Source: an uncultured Pigmentiphaga sp. (GTDB lineage: Bacteria > Pseudomonadota > Gammaproteobacteria > Burkholderiales > Burkholderiaceae_B). From it: a stretch of DNA of 25,409 nucleotides. Below the pieces are notes generated by a model that did not search any database, was not told the origin of the DNA, and saw only the letters and a program-made list of their open reading frames with translations. Shown piece after piece: positions 14,901 to 20,747 of the stretch. Location: positions 1 to 25,409 of the forward strand of contig CALAGD010000073.1 of assembly GCA_937891425.1 (NCBI GenBank), read 5' to 3'. Made by a program: the position numbers and the translations under genes. Every line of letters starts with the position of its first letter. Position 1 is the first letter of the stretch.

Positions 14901-15489
14901 TGTCTTCCACCCGCACCAGGTTCTCGCGCGTGCTTTCGAGGCGGTTGGCCGTTTCGCGCCTGCGCTCCTTGTAACGCGAAACACCGGCGGCTTCTTCGAG
15001 AAAGATGCGCAGTTCTTCCGGGCGTGCTTCGATGATGCGCGAAATCATGCCTTGGCCGATGATGGCATAGCCGCGTGACCCCAGTCCGGTACCGAGGAAA
15101 ATGTCGTGCACGTCGCGCCGGCGCACCTGCTGGTTGTTGATGTAGTATGCGCTGGTGCCATCGCGCGTCAGGACCCGTCGGACGGAAATCTCGGAATACT
15201 GCGACCACTGGCCGAGCGCGCGCGAATTCTCGTTGCTGAACACCAGCTCGACCGAGGCGCGCGCCGCCGGTTTGCGTGTACTGGAACCGTTGAAGATGAC
15301 GTCCTGCATCGATTCGCCACGCAGCTCGGAAGCTCGTGTCTCGCCGAGCACCCAGCGCACCGCATCGATTATGTTCGATTTGCCGCAGCCGTTCGGGCCC
15401 ACCACGCCGACCAGCTGACTGGGGATGTGGATATGGGTGGGATCGACGAATGACTTGAAGCCTGCGAGTTTGATCTGGGTGAGACGCAC
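11959..15489 (-). CDS. smc: Chromosome segregation protein SMC
   Basis: A 1176-residue SMC ATPase, the core of the bacterial condensin that with ScpA/ScpB compacts and separates chromosomes. The Walker A motif GPNGCGKSN lies at 31-39, with the N-terminal head to about 165; coiled coil from about 170 to 515 (very rich in E, Q, A, R, L); hinge about 520-665; second coil about 670-1030; and the C-terminal head with the signature LLSGGEKAL (Ser1077) and Walker B FCLLDEVDAPLDDAN near 1100. The start is GTG at 15489 (MRLTQIKLAGFKSF, the family N-terminus), preceded by CAGG; the frame stays open upstream but that part does not match SMC. It heads the smc-zipA-ligA-mtnP group. Confidence 0.96.
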   Translation of the reverse strand: MRLTQIKLAGFKSFVDPTHIHIPSQLVGVVGPNGCGKSNIIDAVRWVLGETRASELRGESMQDVIFNGSSTRKPAARASVELVFSNENSRALGQWSQYSEISVRRVLTRDGTSAYYINNQQVRRRDVHDIFLGTGLGSRGYAIIGQGMISRIIEARPEELRIFLEEAAGVSRYKERRRETANRLESTRENLVRVEDILRELTDQLERLEAQAEVATRYQQLQAEGEQKLHALWLLKKQMAEETRQRKAREVEQAQNELEAALAQLRHQQANLESMRQAHYAAGDTVHALQGALYEANSEVSRLEAEIRYVVDARNRLQQQRAQLQESIERARAEQQEGEELLAVAEEELALCAARTEEARAALDDAQGQLPALEERVREGLMALSQQRSELAQVEQALALTAQSQREADRQLQQLVARRERLQSHASNLVEPDLDRIRQVEGDLAVTRQRVQECEAALLELEEKLPQLDSERRRAQQHAQQEAGRVATIEARLGALTRLQQDVQQRGELQPWLEKHELAQRTRLWQRLEVQPGWEVAIEAVLRERLASIELNDLEWAAGFLRDAPPARVAFFQMPVPAVLQVESNGLVPAMSVLRITDPALRTLVQGWLRGAYLAEDAVQALRARATLPAGGVFVVPAGHLIDANGIQFYAPDSEQAGMLARQQEIGNLARELKAQQLLADEARTAASHAEAAYQQLAQALPAARQRLAEVTSRQHELQLEHERLLQQAAQSEEMQRRLAEERAEIDALEEELRAQREEAEARFETLDSELAERQETFAQREMTLEHLQAEVDTARERVRELERVAQQAEFDERSAEARIAELRRMLQRAGEQLERAARDVVRVDEELQQLDDQAAQAGLQSALALRAEREQALARARAELDALTAELRKADEQRLEIERSLEPYRNRITQLQLEEQAARLELEQYARQLDENQVNQQALLAWLDEAPQERRRATWLQAEVQRIGREVAALGAVNLAALEELAAARERQSFLLAQRNDLVTAIDTLEDAIRRIDRETRQLLQETFDTVNRHFGELFPQLFGGGEARLIMTGEEILDAGVQVMAQPPGKRNSTIHLLSGGEKALTATALVFALFKLNPAPFCLLDEVDAPLDDANTERYANLVRSMSEHTQFLFISHNKIAMEMAHQLIGVTMQEQGVSRIVAVDIDAAVKLTAETA

Positions 15490-15547
15490 CGGGCCTGACC
15501 GATTGTCAAAATGTAAGAGTTGTAAGGCAAGAGCGGAAAGTGATTCG

Positions 15548-15553
15548 TATAAT
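15548..15553 (+). promoter_or_regulatory. -10 element for lplT in the smc/lplT divergent region
   Basis: A perfect TATAAT lies about 103 nt before the lplT ATG on the plus strand; the best box 17 bp upstream is AGGCAA, a poor -35. The same bases read on the minus strand give TATTATAC, which could serve smc about 58 nt downstream. The 167-bp gap also has the 9-mer GGCAAGAGC twice, at 15526-15534 and 15590-15598, on either side of the -10. No protein-coding signal is seen there. Confidence 0.4.
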
Positions 15554-15656
15554 ACCCCACCCGCCTTACCAACTTGTTGCGAAACGACAGGCAAGAGCAG
15601 GCATCGTGCAACCCTCTGTTTCCAGGTAGCGGCCACGGTCCAAACCAGCGCAGGCG

Positions 15657-17066
15657 ATGTCACATTTGTTAACCGAACCGGCCCGCAAGTCTTCCAGGAA
15701 GGATGCCCGATCCCAAGCGATCCGAGAGCGCGCGCGCCGTATTCGGGCCGCCAGGGGCATTATTCCCGGCGGCTTCTATGTCGTCATGGCGGCGCAGTTC
15801 TTCTCATCCCTGGCCGACAACGCGTTGCTCATTGCCGCCATCGCCCTGCTGCAGCAGCTCGATGGTCCAGCGTGGATGGCGCCCATGGCGAAATGGTCGT
15901 TCGCCCTTTCCTACGTGGTCATGGCAGCTTTCGTGGGTGCGTTTGCCGACTGCATGCCCAAAGGCCGGGTCATGTTCTGCACCAATGCGCTGAAGGTGGC
16001 GGGCTGCCTCATCATGCTGTTCTACAACTGCATGGGCCTCAGCCCGGTGCAGCAGCAATACCTGGTGCTTGCCGCTTACGCCCTTGTCGGTGTGGGGGCA
16101 GCAGCCTATTCGCCGGCGAAATACGGCATCGTCACCGAAATGCTGAAGCCATCATTGCTGGTCAAGGGCAATAGCTGGATCGAAGGGCTTACCGTCGTGT
16201 CCATCCTCCTCGGGGTCATGCTCGGTGGCGCCCTCATTACGCCAGCCGTTGCTGATCATCTGCTCGCGCTGCGCCTCTTTCCGTCGGTCGACACGCCGGC
16301 TGAAGCCGCGATTGTCGTCATTGCCCTGGTCTATGGCATTGCCGCCTTCTTCAATTTGCTGATTCCCCGTACCGGGGTGGTGTACCCGCCGCAGCACGCC
16401 AACCCCGTGAAGCTCATCCGCGAGTTTGCCTACTATGTCAGCATCCTCTGGCGCGACAAGCTCGGGCAGATTTCGCTTGCGGTCACTACCCTCTTCTGGG
16501 GTGCGGGCGCGACGCTCCAGATGGTCGTCATCGAGTGGGGCAGCCAGCAACTGGGGCTCAGTCTCGACCAGTCATCCATCCTCATGGGCATTGCCGCCAT
16601 CGGTACCATACTGGGCGCCATGCTGGCTGGCCGCATCCCGTTGAAACGGGCGCTGAACACGCTGCCCATGGGGGTGATCATGGGGCTGGTCGTGTTGCTC
16701 ATGCCCTTTGTTCACAACATGATCGCGGTCTACCTGCTGCTGATTCTCATCGGCGGCCTGGGCGGATACTTCGTGGTCCCCATGAATGCCCTGCTTCAGC
16801 ATCGCGGTCACGTGCTGCTGTCGGCCGGCCACTCCATCGCCGTGCAGAACATCAACGAACAGACCAACATCCTGCTCATGGTGGCGGTGTATTCCCTGCT
16901 CCTGTGGCTCAAGGTGCCCATCGGCATCATCATCGTGATGTTCGGGCTGCTGGTCGCAGCGCTGATGGTGGCCATCATTATCTGGAACCGGATCAACCAT
17001 ATCCGCAACCCCGGGCTCGACGACGAGATCGGCAACCACAACTACGGAACTGCGCTGCGGCGCTGA
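15657..17066 (+). CDS. lplT: Lysophospholipid transporter LplT (MFS)
   Basis: A 469-residue inner-membrane carrier of the major facilitator superfamily with about 12 membrane spans. It resembles LplT, which flips lysophospholipids inward so that Aas can re-acylate them. Family stretches are clear: VVMAAQFFSSLADNALLIAA, MPKGRVMFCTNALKVAG, LVGVGAAAYSPAKYGIVTEM, TLFWGAGATLQ and GGYFVVPMNALLQHRG. It is about 70 residues longer than E. coli LplT, mainly from a very basic N-terminal stretch of about 40 residues and a short hydrophilic tail. ATG at 15657 has AGGCG close by and is not certain. No aas gene is seen nearby. It is divergent from smc and convergent with the UDG-like gene. Confidence 0.88.
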   Translation: MSHLLTEPARKSSRKDARSQAIRERARRIRAARGIIPGGFYVVMAAQFFSSLADNALLIAAIALLQQLDGPAWMAPMAKWSFALSYVVMAAFVGAFADCMPKGRVMFCTNALKVAGCLIMLFYNCMGLSPVQQQYLVLAAYALVGVGAAAYSPAKYGIVTEMLKPSLLVKGNSWIEGLTVVSILLGVMLGGALITPAVADHLLALRLFPSVDTPAEAAIVVIALVYGIAAFFNLLIPRTGVVYPPQHANPVKLIREFAYYVSILWRDKLGQISLAVTTLFWGAGATLQMVVIEWGSQQLGLSLDQSSILMGIAAIGTILGAMLAGRIPLKRALNTLPMGVIMGLVVLLMPFVHNMIAVYLLLILIGGLGGYFVVPMNALLQHRGHVLLSAGHSIAVQNINEQTNILLMVAVYSLLLWLKVPIGIIIVMFGLLVAALMVAIIIWNRINHIRNPGLDDEIGNHNYGTALRR

Positions 17067-17132
17067 TTGCCGGCATCAGACGACACCCCGTTTCCCGGAC
17101 TCACTGCCTCGTTGGCTGCCCTCTGCCTTCGG

Positions 17133-17933
17133 CTACACCGTAGCGGATCTGGCCGCCAGCATGGTCTCCAGGGTACTCCGCTTGGCTGCGGCGCTGCGCA
17201 TCAGGGTAAACGGTGCTGGCAGAAATGCGACCGCCACGCACCTGATCACATTGCCGTCCGGTGCGGAAAACGCCAGTTCGGTGCAAGCGTCAGGCTTATT
17301 CGTGCCGCTGCCGCCGCTGCTTGCGCGGCTACTGGACAGTTCGTCATCGAACACCCACACATACGCATCCGTTGATTGCTGCAGCCATGCCGCTTCCTCG
17401 GCTTGCAGCACGACGGTGCCCTGCGTTGCCTGCGTGGCGTCGGACTGCATGCGCAATCGGCGGCCATGGCCGCACGGCGCCGCACCCATGCTGGCCAGGA
17501 TATTCACCAGCAGCGCTCGCACCCCTTCCCCACGCTGACGCGTCAGTACCACATGATGCGCGCCGCCGGCTGCCCCGCCGCTGCGACCTTGACCACGCCG
17601 GAAATGCAGGATCCAGCAATCGCTGCCCACCTCTGCCAGACGACGAACGGCGAAAGCGGCTGCCCCCTGCTCCGTGCCGCCGGAGCACGATGCTTCGCTC
17701 CCCCGCGCGATCAATGGCGCATGCTGAACGCTCGGGCCGGCGGGCGGTACAGGGGTCACCGAGCTCGACGGTGGCTCCACAACCGGCTCGGGCATGGCCA
17801 TGGCGGACGTGTCCCCCGGAGACACTTCCGGCGCTTGTGCGAGCTCACCGGTGAGCCAGAGCTGCTCGATGCCCAATTCACGCAACCAGGCGCGGCGCAG
17901 TGGCGGCAGTTGGCTCCATGCATCGCCCTTCAT
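17133..17933 (-). CDS. Uncharacterised protein, possibly a decayed uracil-DNA glycosylase-fold protein
   Basis: A 266-residue protein that I do not firmly recognise. The N-terminus LPPLRRAWLRELGIEQLW (9-26) is followed by a Pro/Ser-rich, low-complexity linker (about 30-95) and a C-terminal region with two faint echoes of family-4/5 uracil-DNA glycosylases: GVRALLVNILASMG (137-150), like the helix after the GEAPG loop, and FLPAPFTLMR followed by AAAKRSTLETMLAAR (237-262), like the HPAYLLR-pKR-W-dL segment. The catalytic GEAPG loop, the HP motif (here LP) and the iron-sulfur cysteines are missing. In many Burkholderiales an active UDG gene follows tsaB-rimI and precedes lplT, which is exactly this slot. 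ATG at 17933 overlaps the rimI stop by 4 nt and has AGGAGG upstream, so it is probably translated. The UDG link is an inference. Confidence 0.65.
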   Translation of the reverse strand: MKGDAWSQLPPLRRAWLRELGIEQLWLTGELAQAPEVSPGDTSAMAMPEPVVEPPSSSVTPVPPAGPSVQHAPLIARGSEASCSGGTEQGAAAFAVRRLAEVGSDCWILHFRRGQGRSGGAAGGAHHVVLTRQRGEGVRALLVNILASMGAAPCGHGRRLRMQSDATQATQGTVVLQAEEAAWLQQSTDAYVWVFDDELSSSRASSGGSGTNKPDACTELAFSAPDGNVIRCVAVAFLPAPFTLMRSAAAKRSTLETMLAARSATV

Positions 17934-18415
17934 CCGGCCACAGCCTCCTGAGGCAAACGAGCTGGAGGCCCTTCCAGGTACTTGCGCATCACGATGGCGT
18001 CTTCCCGCCCATTGATCGCGGGATAGTAATCGCGTCGTTTCCCGATGGGTATGTAGCCTGCCTTCTCGTAGAGCCGAATGGCGCGCTCGTTGGATACGCG
18101 CACTTCGAGCAGGACTGACTCCAGCCCATGGGCCTGAGCCAGTGCGTGCACCCACTCAAGCAGGCCACGGCCTATGCCCCGCCCCTGTGCGTGCCCGGCT
18201 ACGCTGATATTCAGCAGGTGGGCATCATCGGGAGCGAGCATCACTACACAATACCCGACCAGCTTGCCATCCTCACGTACCAGCCAGCCGTGGTTGCCCG
18301 CGGCCAGGGCGTCCGCGAAATTGCCACGCGTCCAGGGGTGCGTGTAGATCGCGCGCTCGAGCTCAATGACCTCGTCCAGGTCGGACTGCCGCATGCTGGC
18401 ATAACGCAATGTCAT
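17930..18415 (-). CDS. rimI: Ribosomal-protein-alanine N-acetyltransferase RimI
   Basis: A 161-residue GNAT acetyltransferase that acetylates the N-terminal alanine of ribosomal protein S18. The acetyl-CoA loop QGRGIGRG is at 77-84, strand HLLNISV at 66-72, Glu104 and Tyr116 match the general base and acid known for RimI (E103 and Y115 in Salmonella), and the segment NERAIRLYEKAGY is typical. Two ATGs compete. The one at 18415 overlaps the tsaB stop (ATGA) and has AAGGA about 9 nt upstream; the one at 18424 sits almost on that ribosome binding site, so 18415 is preferred. It is coupled to tsaB before it and to the UDG-like gene after it, both by 4-nt overlaps. Confidence 0.93.
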   Translation of the reverse strand: MTLRYASMRQSDLDEVIELERAIYTHPWTRGNFADALAAGNHGWLVREDGKLVGYCVVMLAPDDAHLLNISVAGHAQGRGIGRGLLEWVHALAQAHGLESVLLEVRVSNERAIRLYEKAGYIPIGKRRDYYPAINGREDAIVMRKYLEGPPARLPQEAVAG

Positions 18416-19281
18416 GGCTGCCATCCTTGCGCCTTGGGATTTCCGCCTGCCGCCCCGGCCGCGCGCTCTGCCGTCGTGTAGGCTACCTTGTCGCGTACGT
18501 AAAGCGGCAACGCATCGGCCGGGTCGACGGTCTCGCCTCGGTCCCAAGCCTGCCAGGCAAGCCGCGCGACCGACAGGGCATCCGGTCGGAGACGATGCGT
18601 CCACCAGCTTCCCGTAGCGAGGCTGTCGAGGTTGCCCGGGAGGTCGAGGAAGCTCGGCCAGCCACGGAGCATGGGCTGCTCGGTCGAGTCGCTGCGGATC
18701 TCCTGAGGCTCCAGCCAGTCGCCCGCCAGAATCCAGCGTGGCGAGGTGTCGTCCGCTGTCACAGCGGCCGCGGACACCGCCTGATGCCAGTGCGGCAGCT
18801 GGCCGTGTATCCAGTACGCGACATCAGAGCGGTTCAGCAGCAGCGGCCGCTCCATGCTATGCAACTGCCCGTTCTCGCCCATCCAGTAGGCACCGGCATA
18901 GACCTCTTCCATGCGCGCATCCAGAGCGACGATGCGCAGGCGCGGCGCTACGTCGGGCAGTGATGACGCCACCGCGGCGTTCGATACCACTGGAATGAGA
19001 GGAATGCCCAGGGCGAAACCCAGACCCTGCGCCACCCCGCAGGCGACGCGCAACCCGGTGAATCCCCCCGGACCCTGCCCGAATGCAACCGCACTGAGCT
19101 GCCTGCCGGAAATGCCGGCCTCAGTCAGCAGGTAGTCAACCATGGGCAACAGGCGCAGGGAATGTTCGGCAACGCCATCGTGCTCCGTGTACCAGCGCTG
19201 GACACCAGAGTCGGTACGGCATTCGAGCGCAACACTGCAGATGGAACCTGAAGTTTCGAGAGCGAGGATATATGGGGGCAT
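18412..19281 (-). CDS. tsaB: tRNA threonylcarbamoyladenosine biosynthesis protein TsaB
   Basis: A 289-residue ASKHA-fold protein, the scaffold partner of TsaD in making t6A37 on tRNAs that read ANN codons. The N-terminus has ILALETSGSICSVAL, then EHSLRLLPMVDYLL and GPGGFTGLR at 70-78 (usually GPGSFTGLR), and ALDARMEEVYAGAYW. It is longer than E. coli TsaB (231), mainly because of extra sequence in the C-terminal half (about 165-225). The frame is open further upstream, but ATG at 19281 fits the family best. No ribosome binding site precedes it, whereas TAAAAT ends 7 nt upstream, so the message may be leaderless. It is followed by rimI with a 4-nt overlap, the common tsaB-rimI pair. Confidence 0.93.
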   Translation of the reverse strand: MPPYILALETSGSICSVALECRTDSGVQRWYTEHDGVAEHSLRLLPMVDYLLTEAGISGRQLSAVAFGQGPGGFTGLRVACGVAQGLGFALGIPLIPVVSNAAVASSLPDVAPRLRIVALDARMEEVYAGAYWMGENGQLHSMERPLLLNRSDVAYWIHGQLPHWHQAVSAAAVTADDTSPRWILAGDWLEPQEIRSDSTEQPMLRGWPSFLDLPGNLDSLATGSWWTHRLRPDALSVARLAWQAWDRGETVDPADALPLYVRDKVAYTTAERAAGAAGGNPKAQGWQP

Positions 19282-19288
19282 GTGCGCG

Positions 19289-19294
19289 ATTTTA
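19289..19294 (-). promoter_or_regulatory. Possible -10 box giving a leaderless tsaB transcript
   Basis: TAAAAT on the minus strand ends 7 nt before the tsaB ATG. Transcription from such a box would start at or next to the ATG. This fits the absence of any Shine-Dalgarno sequence. The -35 at 17 bp (GCCCCG) is poor, which lowers confidence. Confidence 0.35.
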
Positions 19295-19369
19295 GCCGCG
19301 CTGGAGCTGACCGGGGCGATTCGTTCCAGCATGAGGCCGGCCTGCTCAACAGGCGACCGCAATGCGCGG

Positions 19370-19834
19370 CTACCACCAGTCGAAGAAACCGCGCTCGACA
19401 CCATCCCGCGCGGTACGGGCCATGCGGGCATAGATTTCGCGGGTGGCTTCAATGACTTGGGCGCGCAGTTCGGAACGTTCTCCGTAACTCAGGCGAGGCT
19501 GTGCAGAATCCATGTCAAGCGGATCGATCGTAGCGGCGGCTGCGGCTCGATCGGCGACCCATAGCGGCCCCGAATCCGCCGGCAACGCGCCCTCGCGTGA
19601 TTCAACCGCATGACGGGGAGCCATTCTCAACTTGGGGCTCCGGTCGGCTGCCAAGTGCTGCCATTCTGCGGACGGCAGTTGTGTGCGATCGGCATCGGGG
19701 TCCGCGCGCAGTCCGGGCCCCTGCATGCTCCGGGTGGAACTCGCGCCAGCCCCGATGGTCCAGGTCAAGGGCGCGATCACGATTGATATGGAAACAACCG
19801 CAAATGCCATGCGGGTCGCTTTGCCGGCCAACAT
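19370..19834 (-). CDS. Small exported or membrane-anchored protein of unknown function
   Basis: A 154-residue protein I do not recognise. Residues 1-33 look like a signal peptide: Lys and Arg near the start, a hydrophobic core (MAFAVVSISIVIAPLTWTIG) and AGAS as a possible cleavage site; it could also be an uncleaved anchor. The rest is hydrophilic, with a helical end (LSYGERSELRAQVIEATREIYARM) closing in FFDWW. No cysteine is present. It has only a poor ribosome binding site, and a second ATG at codon 9 (19810) is possible. It is divergent from the OmpR-type regulator across 166 bp and 88 bp ahead of tsaB on the same strand. The clean signal-peptide pattern and lack of a competing frame support a real gene, but no family evidence does. 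Confidence 0.55.
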   Translation of the reverse strand: MLAGKATRMAFAVVSISIVIAPLTWTIGAGASSTRSMQGPGLRADPDADRTQLPSAEWQHLAADRSPKLRMAPRHAVESREGALPADSGPLWVADRAAAAATIDPLDMDSAQPRLSYGERSELRAQVIEATREIYARMARTARDGVERGFFDWW

Positions 19835-19923
19835 GTTTCAATTCCGCCAATACGCCGTGATTCGATATGAATGTTCATCATAAGGTCTGGTTCAGAAGGA
19901 ATTCGTCACCAGGCGCGTAAATA

Positions 19924-19989
19924 TGTAACAACGCGTGTAGAACCGTAGAACCTGCCGCGTGTCTTCGCTACAGTTACATTTGTCGAACC
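19924..19989. promoter_or_regulatory. Candidate operator in the divergent region before the two-component genes
   Basis: This stretch holds TGTAAC (19924-19929) and its inverted copy GTTACA (19973-19978), a tandem pair GTAGAACC-GTAGAACC (19937-19952), a near copy GTCGAACC (19982-19989), and CGCGTGT twice (19932-19938 and 19956-19962). GTTACA-type half-sites are known for OmpR-family regulators. The site lies between the exported-protein gene and ompR, so it could control both. No convincing -35/-10 pair stands out in either direction. Confidence 0.4.
19937..19952. repeat. Tandem 8-bp direct repeat GTAGAACC x2
   Basis: Two perfect, adjacent copies of GTAGAACC, with a third copy carrying one change (GTCGAACC) 37 bp further on. 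Likely part of a regulator binding region. Confidence 0.7.
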
Positions 19990-20000
19990 ATTCACGTGTA

Positions 20001-20747
20001 ATGACCATGCCTCATTCCAACTCGCCCGCTCTACCCAAGAAAATTCTGGTGGTAGACGACGATGCTCGGCTGCGCGACCTCTTGCGCCGCTATTTATCGG
20101 AACAGGGTTTCAATGTTGTCGCGGTGGAAGACGCACCCGCCATGGACAAGGCGTGGCAGCGCGAGCACTTTGACCTGCTCGTTCTCGACCTCATGTTGCC
20201 CGGCGAAGATGGTCTTTCGATCTGCCGCCGGTTGCGCGGATCACACAACAATACCCCCATCATCATGCTCACCGCGAAGGCAGAGGACATCGACCGTATC
20301 GTCGGCCTCGAGATGGGTGCCGACGACTACCTCTCCAAGCCGTTCAACCCGCGCGAGCTGCTGGCGCGCATCAACGCGGTACTACGGCGCCGTGGGCCCG
20401 AAGAGCATCCCGGCGCCCCCAGCCAGGAAGAAGACGATTGGGTGAAATTCGGCCCTTGGGTTCTCAACCTGTCGACCCGCACCCTGCTGAAGAACGGCGA
20501 ACCCGTCCCCATCACGACGGGCGAATTTTCGGTGTTGAAAGTGTTCGCGCGCCATCCGAAAATACCCCTATCCCGCGACAAGCTCATGGAGCTTGCACGT
20601 GGTCGCGAATACGAAGCCTTCGATCGCAGTCTCGACGTCCAGATATCCCGGCTGCGCAAACTGATCGAAGCCGATCCTTCGAAACCGGTATTCATACAGA
20701 CGGTCTGGGGTATGGGTTACGTCTTCGTACCGGATGGCGGCACCTGA
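20001..20747 (+). CDS. ompR: OmpR-family response regulator (RisA-like)
   Basis: A 248-residue DNA-binding response regulator. The receiver domain (about 14-130) shows the acidic pocket ILVVDDD, phospho-acceptor Asp63 (VLDLMLPGEDG), Thr91 (MLTAK) and Lys113 (YLSKPFNP). The C-terminal winged helix (about 145-245) shows the recognition part AFDRSLDVQISRLRKLIE and a final VWGMGYVFVPDG. It closely resembles Bordetella RisA, an OmpR homologue. The frame is open back to a GTG at 19959, but that extra stretch is unlike the family and falls in the repeat-rich control region; ATG at 20001 or 20007 is preferred, though neither has a good ribosome binding site. It overlaps the kinase gene by 14 nt. Confidence 0.92.
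   Translation: MTMPHSNSPALPKKILVVDDDARLRDLLRRYLSEQGFNVVAVEDAPAMDKAWQREHFDLLVLDLMLPGEDGLSICRRLRGSHNNTPIIMLTAKAEDIDRIVGLEMGADDYLSKPFNPRELLARINAVLRRRGPEEHPGAPSQEEDDWVKFGPWVLNLSTRTLLKNGEPVPITTGEFSVLKVFARHPKIPLSRDKLMELARGREYEAFDRSLDVQISRLRKLIEADPSKPVFIQTVWGMGYVFVPDGGT

Noticed and set aside
15490..15663. N-terminal extension of smc to 15663
   Set aside because: SMC proteins begin at the MRLTQIKLAGFKSF strand; the upstream codons cover the divergent promoter region and lplT start.
17067..17132. Terminator between convergent lplT and the UDG-like gene
   Set aside because: I could find no stem longer than a few bases followed by T; termination there may depend on Rho.
19282..19452. N-terminal extension of tsaB up to 19452
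   Set aside because: The added residues do not resemble TsaB, and the frame would overlap the end of the exported-protein gene; ATG at 19281 starts the family's conserved strand.
19959..20000. GTG start at 19959 for the response regulator
   Set aside because: The 14 extra residues are unlike RisA/OmpR N-termini, the GTG has no ribosome binding site, and the stretch overlaps the repeat-rich control region.
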